From: a virus
Strand: one strand, 5' to 3'
Virus record (IMG/VR): IMGVR_UViG_3300042484_000469
Coordinates: 1 to 29,982 of that record
Length of the DNA: 29,982 bases
The stretch's first letter is position 1; each line of letters begins with the position of its first letter. Below the pieces are notes generated by a model. It did no database searches, was not told the DNA's origin, and was given only the letters and a program-made list of their open reading frames with translations. The translations under genes and the position numbers were made by a program. Of this stretch, positions 21,878 through 29,209 are shown one piece after another.

Positions 21878-22360
21878 TTAGATGGTTGCGGAACAGTAGA
21901 GGGTGAATGTCCTGGTGAACGTCCTGGACCTATTAGAGATTGAGGATGCACCAAAGTCCAGAGGGGCGGCGAATTGCGCCGTAAAGGGGCCGCTGGGGTC
22001 GTTTGCTGCGGCATCGAGGGCAGAGGCCCCGGCGTCGTCAAAGAGAGGCAGGATAAGGTTGTCGAGCACCTGGACAGTCGTTAGAACAGCAGCCTCGTCA
22101 GTGTCGTCTGCCGAGAGTTGCAGCTCGACAGCGATCTCCAGTTCGCAAGTCAGGTCGGTGCGTTGCACGGGCCGCGCGGAGTTGGTCGAGACAACCAGGC
22201 GCGGGAAGTTGGGCATGACGTCCTGATCGTCTGGGTCGTCGTACAGACCGCGGCTGTAGGACGTGAGGCAGGTGGGTGTGCCGGCGCCGGAGGCCGACCA
22301 GTTGGCTGCTGCCAGATAGTCGGCGACTGCAAGTTCAGCTCTTAGGGCTACGGCGTTCAT
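21878..22360 (-). CDS. Tail terminator-like protein
   Basis: This 160-aa protein sits between the neck gene and the tube, where the tail terminator (lambda gpU analogue) lies. It has MPNFPRLVVSTNSARPVQR, then ELEIAVELQLSADDTDEAAVLTTVQVLDNLI, an alternation of strand and acidic helix that fits the terminator fold. It overlaps the upstream gene by ATGA. The function is by position and general pattern only. Confidence 0.6.
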   Translation of the reverse strand: MNAVALRAELAVADYLAAANWSASGAGTPTCLTSYSRGLYDDPDDQDVMPNFPRLVVSTNSARPVQRTDLTCELEIAVELQLSADDTDEAAVLTTVQVLDNLILPLFDDAGASALDAAANDPSGPFTAQFAAPLDFGASSISNRSRTFTRTFTLYCSATI

Positions 22361-23136
22361 TTGATCGAGATTCCGTTGTCTTCAAGAACCTTACCGTTGG
22401 CCAGGAGGGCCTCGGTCATGTGATTGACCATCTCGGTCGTCTCGTCGTCCATGGCCTTCTGCATGGCCTGGTCGTAAATTTGAGATACCCGGTTGTATTG
22501 GCTGTCGGCCACACCCGCGGTCATCACCACCGAGGCTGTCGGGTTGAATCCTGGGACAGCCTGGATCCCTCGGGCCTTGGTGCCCTTGTGTGTGGCGACG
22601 TTCTCCTGGGGGAGGCCGTACTGGTTGGCCAGTGAGATGAGGGCGCCATTGGTCTGCTTGGGTGCCTTGTAGCCCGGGGGCTTAGATAGCGGCTTCCACT
22701 TGGCGCTTTGAAACTGGCTGAAGCCCTTGTTGTAGACGCGGATCATCTTCACCACACCGGATCGAAGGTAGCCGACCGACCCAATGGCCTTCCGCATCAG
22801 GGCCGAGGCTGCTGCCTTCATTTCTTCGCCATAGAGGCCGCGGCGACCGCCCTTGGCTTCCTTCGACTGAGCGATGAGGTGCACCCGGCGAAGGATGCGG
22901 GATTTACCGATCCGCTTGCCGGTCTTCTTAGACTTGCGGTTGATGTCACCTACGGGCGTGCCCAGGTAGTCGGCGATCCTGCGGCGCTCCTGTCCTGGGC
23001 TCTTGGGCGGCACCAGGACGAACAGCCGGACCATCAGGTAGAAGAACCGGCTGTTGATGGCCTTGTGAAGATCGCGGCTCGTCGTCAGCAGATACTGCTT
23101 CATGGCAGCATCGAACTTACTCGAGTCGACCGTCAT
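22357..23136 (-). CDS. Head-tail connector or minor tail protein
   Basis: This 259-aa basic protein has a long Lys/Arg-rich middle (RKSKKTGKRIGKSRILRRVH). A GTG at 23154 overlapping the previous stop as GTGA would add 6 residues; I chose ATG 23136. The reading to 23511 is a shadow of the upstream gene. It lies in the neck region between head completion and tail terminator genes and may be the gp10-like neck protein, but the basic middle suggests contact with DNA. Family not recognised. Confidence 0.6.
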   Translation of the reverse strand: MTVDSSKFDAAMKQYLLTTSRDLHKAINSRFFYLMVRLFVLVPPKSPGQERRRIADYLGTPVGDINRKSKKTGKRIGKSRILRRVHLIAQSKEAKGGRRGLYGEEMKAAASALMRKAIGSVGYLRSGVVKMIRVYNKGFSQFQSAKWKPLSKPPGYKAPKQTNGALISLANQYGLPQENVATHKGTKARGIQAVPGFNPTASVVMTAGVADSQYNRVSQIYDQAMQKAMDDETTEMVNHMTEALLANGKVLEDNGISIK

Positions 23137-23150
23137 GTTAACGACAGGCC

Positions 23151-23606
23151 TCACTTGGTCTTCGCCCCCAATTCGAGGTTGTAGTAGGCGCCGGAGGCAT
23201 CCACACGGCAGGACAGGATGCGGAGTGTGCGGCCTTGATAGACCAGAGTCCTGCCGACCACCGGACGAGGCTTGCAGAAGGTGAGAGCGATGCGGTCGCT
23301 GTTCTCCTGGAGGATGAACAGGCCGTCTTCCTTGAGCAGCCGGGAGAAGGTCGTGCCCTGGTCGAGCGTGTAGAGCGTTGAGTCCATCGAGACCAGGGTG
23401 CTGTCGCAGGTCTTCCAGTCGGAGAACATGACCAGGATCCTCGATGTCACGTTGTCCTGGAACCCACCGGAGATGGGCACGTTGGCATCGTTGACGGCAG
23501 CCGGAATGCACCGGATCGACGTCCCTTCCCAGATGAACATCGGCGCCCCCAGCATTTGCTGGAGCACCGCCATGCCCTGCTGGAGACTCGAGCCGATGGT
23601 GGTCAT
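23151..23606 (-). CDS. Putative head-tail stopper / head completion protein
   Basis: This 151-aa protein has a helical N-terminus (SLQQGMAVLQQMLGAPM), a beta-rich body, and the ending GRTLVYQGRTLRILSCRVDAS, a repeated-strand pattern seen in small stopper proteins. It lies at the start of the neck cluster. Its start shares one base with the previous stop (TGATG). Assignment is by position and pattern. Confidence 0.6.
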   Translation of the reverse strand: MTTIGSSLQQGMAVLQQMLGAPMFIWEGTSIRCIPAAVNDANVPISGGFQDNVTSRILVMFSDWKTCDSTLVSMDSTLYTLDQGTTFSRLLKEDGLFILQENSDRIALTFCKPRPVVGRTLVYQGRTLRILSCRVDASGAYYNLELGAKTK

Positions 23607-24106
23607 CAGGTTGTAAAGTAAGTGCCAGAGACTATCAGCCGGCTGGTGGCCTGGAGATGGTCGGCCAGGCTAGTGGCTGCTCCGGTCTCGAAGTGCGACA
23701 GCTCGAGGTAGCTGGTGCCGGCGATTAGCCTGGCGATGATTGCAGTCTTGGCCTGGTTGGTTCCGTTGGTCAGCCACACCGCGGCGGCGGCCTCGTAGGT
23801 CACGGCGTCAGGCAGCGACAGCCGGAGGTTGCCCGTGGCGGATCCGCTCACCGAGTTGACGGTGACGTCCGCGGTGAAGGTGGTCACGCATCCGATGGTG
23901 GTGTGTCGGGCGGTGTTGGTGGTGATGGCGAAGGTGCGGCCACCGCCGGAGTCGATGAGGGTCGGCACCCAGGTCGTCGGTGTAACCAACGGCAGGGCGG
24001 CATACAGCTCGTCGAAGTTGTCGTTTATCTTCTCGCCGGCGCCGCGGAGGGTGTCCCCGGTGTTGTCGTTGGCGATGGTGCCGATGTTGATCGTTTGCTG
24101 GGCCAT
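23606..24106 (-). CDS. Phage structural protein with NDNTGDTLR motif
   Basis: This 166-aa protein begins with INIGTIANDNTGDTLRGA followed by KINDNFDELYAAL, a motif widely found at the N-terminus of phage tail fibre and structural proteins that form trimers. The rest is beta-rich and Thr/Ala-rich. It lies between the lysis-like cassette and the neck genes, an unusual place for a fibre, so it may be a head decoration or neck fibre. No signal peptide. Confidence 0.75.
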   Translation of the reverse strand: MAQQTINIGTIANDNTGDTLRGAGEKINDNFDELYAALPLVTPTTWVPTLIDSGGGRTFAITTNTARHTTIGCVTTFTADVTVNSVSGSATGNLRLSLPDAVTYEAAAAVWLTNGTNQAKTAIIARLIAGTSYLELSHFETGAATSLADHLQATSRLIVSGTYFTT

Positions 24107-24110
24107 AGTT

Positions 24111-24332
24111 TTATTTCTTGGGTAGGACGTACCAGCCGGCCGGGAGGGTCACCCGGGAAGGCCCGACCAGCTTCTTGTCGGCATCGAAAGCATAGACGCT
24201 GGCCTTCACCGGCTTGGCCAGCATCACCGGATCACCGGAAGGGACCAGGACCACCCGTGTCATCTGGCAGCCCAGGCAGGTCAGCAATGCGGCCAGCCAG
24301 ATCGCTCTTGAGGGCTTCGGGAGCTTTACCAT
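24111..24332 (-). CDS. Putative lipoprotein, outer-spanin-like
   Basis: This 73-aa protein starts with a basic end, a hydrophobic core (AIWLAALLTCLGC) and a Cys in a lipobox-like context, followed by a mature part (VVLVPSGDPVMLAKPVKASVYAF) and ending GWYVLPKK. I recall similar small phage proteins with the PVKA...GWY pattern beside lysis genes. The gene overlaps the 57-codon gene 24232-24405 in another frame by about 100 bases, as in Rz/Rz1 pairs. A start at 24341 would add MCN. The lipobox is imperfect (Cys at -3). Confidence 0.65.
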   Translation of the reverse strand: MVKLPKPSRAIWLAALLTCLGCQMTRVVLVPSGDPVMLAKPVKASVYAFDADKKLVGPSRVTLPAGWYVLPKK

Positions 24333-24405
24333 GTTGCACATCGGTTGGTGGTGTTGCTCGCAGGAAGTCGAGGATTGCCCGAAGGATCTGGTAGATCCAG
24401 TTCAC
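24232..24405 (-). CDS. Small overlapping lysis-cassette protein
   Basis: This 57-aa protein is read from GTG 24405 to TGA 24232 and overlaps the holin-like gene as GTGA. The N-terminus (NWIYQILRAILDFLRA) is an amphipathic helix, and the middle EALKSDLAGRIADL is a second helix. The C-terminus is Gly/Pro-rich. It overlaps the lipoprotein gene by about 100 bases. It lacks the transmembrane segment of an inner spanin, so it may be a partner protein rather than Rz. Similar small genes with an amphipathic helix often sit beside phage holins. Confidence 0.6.
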   Translation of the reverse strand: MNWIYQILRAILDFLRATPPTDVQHGKAPEALKSDLAGRIADLPGLPDDTGGPGPFR

Positions 24406-24593
24406 GGCTTCGGAGCTTCGACTTCCTTGGCATCCTTGGCCCAGATCAGGCCGATACCAGCAGTGACCGCGGCAATAGTGGTAGTCAGATCGAGGTTGGT
24501 TGTCGGGTCGTTATCGAAGACAGCCTTCAAGGCTCCTCCAATAGCAATCAGGATAGCACCTACACCGGCGAGAGTTGTTTTCGTGTTTTTCAT
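24402..24593 (-). CDS. Holin-like two-segment membrane protein
   Basis: This 63-aa protein has two hydrophobic stretches (TTLAGVGAILIAIGGALKAVF and TTTIAAVTAGIGLIWA) joined by an acidic loop (DNDPTTNLD), with a charged C-terminus. This fits a class II holin that opens the inner membrane at lysis, or a holin-associated protein. It follows another two-segment membrane gene, so one may be the holin and the other the antiholin. It overlaps both neighbours by ATGA or GTGA. Confidence 0.75.
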   Translation of the reverse strand: MKNTKTTLAGVGAILIAIGGALKAVFDNDPTTNLDLTTTIAAVTAGIGLIWAKDAKEVEAPKP

Positions 24594-24760
24594 TTGGATT
24601 TGAACAGCCTATAGGCTCCGTAGATGGCGCAGGCTAAGCCAATGAGCGCAGTGATAAGCTGAACCCAGTCGGTAAGCCACGGAATAAACGAAACAGCGGT
24701 GGCACCTGCCGCTGCTGCGAGGCTTAGTCCAGGGCTGGTGCTGCTGTTCGTTGGATCCAT
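24590..24760 (-). CDS. Small holin-like membrane protein
   Basis: This 56-aa protein runs from ATG 24760 to TGA 24590. It has two predicted membrane segments: LSLAAAAGATAVSFIPWL and VQLITALIGLACAIYGAY, followed by the basic end RLFKSK. It overlaps the upstream stop by one base (TAATG) and the next start by ATGA. Together with the next gene it forms a tandem pair of small membrane proteins, likely holin and antiholin. Confidence 0.75.
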   Translation of the reverse strand: MDPTNSSTSPGLSLAAAAGATAVSFIPWLTDWVQLITALIGLACAIYGAYRLFKSK

Positions 24761-24909
24761 TACTCGGATTTAGGCTGTGCGGCTGAGAGGATGATGTCGG
24801 CCAAAGGGACGCCCACCTTGGCGTTCTGGTAGCCACCGGCCTTGATGGCAATGTCGATGAGTTGGAGGAGGCTGTTAACCTGCTCGGTGCTGAGTTCGAT
24901 CTTGATCAT
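24760..24909 (-). CDS. Small hypothetical protein
   Basis: This 49-aa protein (MIKIELSTEQVNSLLQLIDI start) overlaps the upstream gene as ATGA and the following gene by one base. It is a short helical protein with a beta start; a longer reading to 24945 would overlap the upstream gene and is rejected. It is similar in size and place to small phage proteins preceding holins. No function assigned. Confidence 0.65.
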   Translation of the reverse strand: MIKIELSTEQVNSLLQLIDIAIKAGGYQNAKVGVPLADIILSAAQPKSE

Positions 24910-25247
24910 ACGGCGGAAGGATCGACAACCATAACCGGCACCCACGGCAACGGCAGCTTCACTACCGGAGGATTGATCTGATCGTTGATCTGCTGCGTCA
25001 CGTTCGCTTCGATAGCGGTCTTATCGACACCGTTCTCGTAGCACCAGTTCAAGACCTGTTCCTGCGTCAGATCCTCGTAAGGCGTGAACTCACCAGTCGG
25101 CGGTTGGAACGAGCAGGATCCGTAGCAGGTGCCGCTGTATTGATCCTGAGTGCCGTTGCATCGCCAATCGGCGGTGATTACGACATCGGGGTTGCTGCCT
25201 TCGGTCGGCTTAACGAGAAGGCGTTCGATGATCCAGAGGATGGTCAT
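24906..25247 (-). CDS. Conserved phage hypothetical in fibre neighbourhood
   Basis: This 113-aa protein has the strand VVITADWRCNG, then a Cys-containing YSGTCYGSCSF segment, TPYEDLTQEQVLNWCYENGVDK, and a final hydrophobic LPLPWVP. I have seen this order in conserved phage proteins beside tail fibres and lysis genes, without known function. It follows the S74 fibre by three bases. Confidence 0.72.
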   Translation of the reverse strand: MTILWIIERLLVKPTEGSNPDVVITADWRCNGTQDQYSGTCYGSCSFQPPTGEFTPYEDLTQEQVLNWCYENGVDKTAIEANVTQQINDQINPPVVKLPLPWVPVMVVDPSAV

Positions 25248-25250
25248 AAA

Positions 25251-26345
25251 TTAGCGGGCTTCGAGGGTTTGGACGCGGGCGGTGAGTTCTTGGATTGCCG
25301 AGACAAGCAGCGCAACCATGTTTCCGTAATTGATCGAATCAGGAGTTTTGTCGGGAGCGTAGGCCACAAACTCGGCCAATCCAGCGGCGTGGACTTCTTC
25401 AGCGATCAAACCACCGAATATCGTGTCATCACCGTTCTTAGATTTGTAAGTCACTGAACGGAGCTTAAGAACATCAGCAAGACCATGAATGGAATCTTTA
25501 ACATCTGTCTTGTACTTCAATGAAGAAGTCGAGCGGTATACGAAACCGCTGGAATCAACGAACATATTCGCTGCACTAGCAGTTGTATTGCTGTACGGAG
25601 ACAGAGCTCCTTGTCCAGTGTTAAAATAACCATCAGAGCGAACATGAAACAAAAGCGTATCAGCACTGTCTCTAAAGTGAGCAGCAAATGTCGTGTTGGA
25701 TGTTCCAGCACTCTTAACCTCAAGCCGTCTGGTTCCAGTCACAGCACTTCCGATAGCCAATCCACCTCCTTCAAGGGTCATGGCGGTGGTGCCAGCTACG
25801 GACCATGTGGAGATGCCGGTGGAGTCGATGTTATAACGCTCTACAGGACTTCCGGCGGTAGGTGAAGTGTAAAGCTTCATCGAACCAACCGCCAGCATTC
25901 GGATGTTCATCGTGGCAGCGGTTCCATTAATCAAGATGTCGCCACCACTATTCAACGCAGAATTACGTTGAAGCGTAAGCTGTGTGTATTGCTGACCTCC
26001 GTTATCAATCAGCAAATTACTAGCATTTCCACCAACAACGGACAACGTATCACTCGGAGTCGCCGTCCCAATACCCACCCGATTGTTCGTCGAATCAACC
26101 TTCAGCGTACTCGTGTCCACCGTCAGATCGCCGGTGATCGCAGCGGAGCCAGCGGTGACAAGTCCGGTGACAGTCAATGCTCCACTCGCGGTTGGCGAGG
26201 ATGAGAGGATGTTGTTTGCGCTGATACGTTTGGTCGTACCAGATGCGGCCATCGACGTATCGGATACATCGACTACCGGAAACATATCGTTGACTGGATC
26301 AGCAGCAGTCAGTGCCGTTAGTGCTGTAATTTTAGAGTCTGCCAT
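25251..26345 (-). CDS. Tail fibre with C-terminal S74 intramolecular chaperone
   Basis: This 364-aa protein is a trimeric fibre that probably binds the host. Residues 1-50 (KITALTALTAADPVNDMFPVV) are a common fibre N-terminus. About 60-270 are Thr/Ser/Gly-rich beta-repeat sequence (GNxRVGIGTATP type). About 270-364 form the S74 chaperone: SSLKYKTDV with the Ser/Lys dyad, GGLIAEEVHAAG, and a helical end (ALLVSAIQELTARVQTLEAR). The chaperone cleaves itself after trimer folding. The gene composition is less GC-rich than neighbours, consistent with exchange of host-range modules. Confidence 0.9.
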   Translation of the reverse strand: MADSKITALTALTAADPVNDMFPVVDVSDTSMAASGTTKRISANNILSSSPTASGALTVTGLVTAGSAAITGDLTVDTSTLKVDSTNNRVGIGTATPSDTLSVVGGNASNLLIDNGGQQYTQLTLQRNSALNSGGDILINGTAATMNIRMLAVGSMKLYTSPTAGSPVERYNIDSTGISTWSVAGTTAMTLEGGGLAIGSAVTGTRRLEVKSAGTSNTTFAAHFRDSADTLLFHVRSDGYFNTGQGALSPYSNTTASAANMFVDSSGFVYRSTSSLKYKTDVKDSIHGLADVLKLRSVTYKSKNGDDTIFGGLIAEEVHAAGLAEFVAYAPDKTPDSINYGNMVALLVSAIQELTARVQTLEAR

Positions 26346-26348
26346 AGG

Positions 26349-26579
26349 TCAGTTGGATTGGATTGCGAGTTTGAAAAGGTCTTCCTGTTGCAGAAAACCA
26401 GCGTCTTCTCGCAACAGAGAGTCAAAAGTGCCAAAGGTGATGACGATTTTTCCGGTGCCGTCTTCTTGCAGCACAAAGAACTCGTCCTCTTGCAGGACAT
26501 CTCGACGCAGCACAGGCGCATCAGTGCCACCGGCTTGACCGGCAAACAACCGATTGAGTGCTATGCCGATTGAGATCAT
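26349..26579 (-). CDS. Small virion-region hypothetical with QED repeats
   Basis: This 76-aa acidic protein contains repeated short blocks (VLQEDEFFVLQEDGTGK, LLREDAGFLQQEDLFK), an (L/V)xxED tandem motif that may fold as a small beta solenoid. It overlaps the upstream gene by one base (TAATG). No known family. It may be part of the fibre complex. Confidence 0.6.
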   Translation of the reverse strand: MISIGIALNRLFAGQAGGTDAPVLRRDVLQEDEFFVLQEDGTGKIVITFGTFDSLLREDAGFLQQEDLFKLAIQSN

Positions 26580-26839
26580 TAGCTGCGAGCGAGGAAAGCC
26601 ACAACGCTACCGGATGAGATTTGAAAGCCGGTGATGTTGCCGACAAGCGGGAATCCAGCAGGAATGGTCTTGGAGGTCCAAGTACCAGATATTCCAAATC
26701 CAGTGATAGACGTAAACACTGTTGGCTCAACGGGAATCAAACCAGACCACGCTCCGGTTTGAGCGGCGGTGCTGGTGATGAGCGCAAAGCCCTCGCGGCC
26801 CATTGAATACTCAGTCGAAATGTCTGCTTGAACGGCCAT
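26579..26839 (-). CDS. Small beta-rich virion protein
   Basis: This 86-aa protein is beta-rich (FTSITGFGISGTWTSKTI, GNITGFQISSGSVVAFLA). It has no signal or membrane segment. The leader after the terminator is TTTAACAAACACAATTTT. It may be a head decoration or fibre-associated protein. It is the first gene past the terminator. Confidence 0.6.
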   Translation of the reverse strand: MAVQADISTEYSMGREGFALITSTAAQTGAWSGLIPVEPTVFTSITGFGISGTWTSKTIPAGFPLVGNITGFQISSGSVVAFLARS

Positions 26840-26857
26840 AAAATTGTGTTTGTTAAA

Positions 26858-26890
26858 GGGAGGGTCACCAGCGTGTCCAGTGACCCTCCC
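26858..26890 (-). terminator. Strong hairpin terminator after the capsid genes
   Basis: A perfect 11-bp stem (GGGAGGGTCAC at 26858-26868 with GTGACCCTCCC at 26880-26890) encloses an 11-base loop. In the sense direction it is followed by TTTAACAAACACAATTTT. It lies just after the stop at 26903, so it would trim transcripts after the abundant capsid genes, with some read-through to the fibre genes. Confidence 0.85.
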
Positions 26891-26902
26891 AGTTTTGGTT
26901 TG

Positions 26903-27079
26903 TTAACCCTTACGAATCTTCGGTGCCAGACTGCCCTGTATCCACAGGATCAGTTTGCCTCCCTCGGGAATAGTCGCGGTGTTGAAGGCGGTGCGCTGGA
27001 GTGACGCGTCGACTTCGGGGCCGGCGACAATCTTAGCCTTGTCGTTTCGGTCCACCGAGATGGTTGTGGCGATTCTCAT
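26903..27079 (-). CDS. Small protein downstream of the capsid gene
   Basis: This 58-aa protein is read from ATG 27079 to TAA 26903. It is beta-rich and charged, with IATTISVDRNDKAKIV, LQRTAFNTATIPEGG and LILWIQGSLAPKIRKG at the end. It lies between the protease-capsid gene and the terminator, so it may be a head decoration or cement protein. Its small size leaves the function open. Confidence 0.65.
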   Translation of the reverse strand: MRIATTISVDRNDKAKIVAGPEVDASLQRTAFNTATIPEGGKLILWIQGSLAPKIRKG

Positions 27080-27088
27080 GGGTCAGCC

Positions 27089-29209
27089 TTAGGCGGTCAC
27101 GAGAACTTCGGCCTGGGTCGTGTCCGCGGCCGCGGCGCCGAACATGATGTCGTAGGACGCCATGTGAGCGCGGGAAGCGCGGCTGTACCAGACGGAGAGC
27201 AGGCAGCTCAGGCCGTTGGCGGTGGTCACGGCGCGTTGCTCGAGGAACTCGCCGGCGATCATTCCGACCGGCAGGCCGGAGGCGATGGCGATGGCATCAG
27301 GGCCGCAGACGAAGCCAGCGGTGTTGGTCTCGGCAGAGGTCCAGCGGTTGTTCTCGGCGACGACATCGAAGCCGAACCGGCCGTTGGCCAGCAACTCAAG
27401 GCGGCTGTCAGGGAAGGTGCTTGTGGCAGCCGAGAACTGGAGGCGAGCGATGTGGCCACCGTCCAGGATGAGGTTCTTGCTGCGGTAGTTCTTCGCCAGG
27501 GCGAGGATCGCAGGTAGATCGGAGGTGTCGAAGTTGGCCGCGGTGCCGATAGTAACTGCGGTGCCGTAGTTGCCCGAGACCATCAGGGCGGTCAGCACGT
27601 CGCTGATGCCGTAGGCAAACAGGTCGGCAGAACCGGCAGCCAGGTCGGAAAGCATGAAGCCCTGATTAAGCTCCTGCTGGGTGACCGTGAAGTTCTTCGA
27701 GATCTGGTTCACGGTGACCGCGGTGGCGGCCAGCGTCGAATCGTTGTTGGTTTCCCACGACGTCGGGTTGGTCTGGGCAGCGGTGCCGGTGGTGTACTTC
27801 TTGACCTGAACCGAGGCGCGGGGCCGGAGGTTGTCCAGGCCGACGTTGCGGCTGAAAGCGGAGACCAGGGCCAAACGAGTGGCGGCCACGGTGATCACTG
27901 CGTCGGCGAGATAATCGACAACCAGGCCGGAGGCGAACGTGTTGGCGTTCTGGGGGGCGTGGATGGCGCTCTGGCGCAACAGCTCGGAGTGGTTGGCCAC
28001 CAGGAACTTGCGGCGGTCAGCACCGGCCTGAAAGCCTCGATGCTTCTCGAGCAGTGCATTGCCGAGGTTCTCGATGCGAACCGGGGCGACGGGCTCCGGT
28101 GCAGGGGCGGCGGTGATGGTCTTGGCGCTGATGGCAGCGGCCACGGCCTTGGCGACGATGGCGTCGATGTCGAGGGCGGTCGGCGCACTAGGAGCGGCCG
28201 CCACCACGGTGTTGGAATCAGTCATGTTGTGTGGTGTCTGCTGTGATGTCGGCGCGGTTGTCGCGCCATCGTCGGCAGCGTTAGTGCTGCCGGTCGAAAG
28301 TTTGTTGTCTGTGGTTTTGCCCTCCTCGACTTCGAGCTGGGCATAGAGTGCCTTGAACCAGTCACGTCCGGCGGCACCTCCCCAGAGGTTGGCAGCCACG
28401 TCGGCAGGGGTGTTGGCTTCGGCCTCGAGGAAGCGCTCGTTGCGTCCCCACCAGGCGTTAGCTGTTCTAACCTTGTCCTCGGTGGGCGCCTCACCGGCCA
28501 CTAGGGCCTCGGCGTCCAGGACGGTCTGCTTCTCGAGGCCATCACCGGCCAGGCCTTCGGCATACTGCTCGAGGCCTCGCCGGAGGTTGCTTCGGACGGT
28601 CTCAGGGGCGGTCTTGGTGACGGCCCGAGGATGCCAGCAGGCGGCCATGGCGAGCTGCTCGGTGGTCTTGTCGGCCAGACCGAACTGGATGGCCTCCTGG
28701 GCGGTGAACCATGTTTCCGCGGTCATTGCCGCGCGGATCTGAGCTGAGGTCTTGCCGGTGCGCTTGGTGTAGATGCCGGCCAGGATCTCCGCGTGCTGGT
28801 CGAGGGCGTTGGCCATCTTCCGCATATCGTCTGAGGTGCCTGCCACCATTCCAGACGGGTCATGGATCATAAACAGCGAGGCCTCGGCCATCTCGATGCT
28901 GTCACCTGCAAGAGCTATGACGGAAGCAATCGAGGCAGCGATACCGACCACCCGGGTTGTCACCGGCGCCTGCCGGCCTCGCAGCATATTGTAGATCGCT
29001 AGGCCGTCCCAGACGTTACCGCCAGGGCTGTTGATCTCGACCACCAGGGGGCCGGGGCCTACAGACTGCAGAGCATCGGAGAATGCCTTAGCAGAAATGC
29101 CTGAACCACCGAACCAGTCTTCACCGATCTGGTCGAAAATCTGGAGCACCGCCGGCTCATGGACCGAGGCTCGGGGGCTGTAGGAAAGCCAGTTGGTAAC
29201 TTTAGTCAT
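27089..29209 (-). CDS. Fused ClpP-like prohead protease and major capsid protein
   Basis: This 706-aa ORF combines two virion functions. Residues 1-190 are a ClpP/S49-type protease: SPGG (61-64), GIAASIAS with the catalytic Ser about 93, and MIHDP with His 116. Residues about 200-328 are a charged, scaffold-like linker. From Met329 (28225) a 378-aa capsid segment follows, with MTDSNTVV, LLEKHRGFQAGADRRKF, then a long beta-rich part. Two sense-strand hairpins and a CA-rich leader precede Met329, which suggests a separate capsid product from an internal start, as in lambda C/Nu3. The gene overlaps portal by ATGA. Confidence 0.85.
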   Translation of the reverse strand: MTKVTNWLSYSPRASVHEPAVLQIFDQIGEDWFGGSGISAKAFSDALQSVGPGPLVVEINSPGGNVWDGLAIYNMLRGRQAPVTTRVVGIAASIASVIALAGDSIEMAEASLFMIHDPSGMVAGTSDDMRKMANALDQHAEILAGIYTKRTGKTSAQIRAAMTAETWFTAQEAIQFGLADKTTEQLAMAACWHPRAVTKTAPETVRSNLRRGLEQYAEGLAGDGLEKQTVLDAEALVAGEAPTEDKVRTANAWWGRNERFLEAEANTPADVAANLWGGAAGRDWFKALYAQLEVEEGKTTDNKLSTGSTNAADDGATTAPTSQQTPHNMTDSNTVVAAAPSAPTALDIDAIVAKAVAAAISAKTITAAPAPEPVAPVRIENLGNALLEKHRGFQAGADRRKFLVANHSELLRQSAIHAPQNANTFASGLVVDYLADAVITVAATRLALVSAFSRNVGLDNLRPRASVQVKKYTTGTAAQTNPTSWETNNDSTLAATAVTVNQISKNFTVTQQELNQGFMLSDLAAGSADLFAYGISDVLTALMVSGNYGTAVTIGTAANFDTSDLPAILALAKNYRSKNLILDGGHIARLQFSAATSTFPDSRLELLANGRFGFDVVAENNRWTSAETNTAGFVCGPDAIAIASGLPVGMIAGEFLEQRAVTTANGLSCLLSVWYSRASRAHMASYDIMFGAAAADTTQAEVLVTA
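28226..28292 (-). promoter_or_regulatory. Hairpins and CA-rich leader at the internal capsid start
   Basis: Inside the linker coding sequence lie a CGGCAGC/GCTGCCG hairpin (28273-28292, loop of 6) and a GGCGCG/CGCGCC hairpin (28251-28267, loop of 5). Twenty-five CA-rich bases follow, ending at ATG 28225. The GCGCG stem plus CA leader matches the leaders of the exonuclease and transglycosylase genes, where the ATG is a true start. This supports internal initiation of a free capsid protein. Confidence 0.6.

Noticed and set aside
22357-23511. 384-aa reading of the neck gene
   Set aside because: The first 120 residues are a His/Arg/Gly-rich out-of-frame shadow of the gene at 23151-23606. The plausible start is 23136 or GTG 23154.
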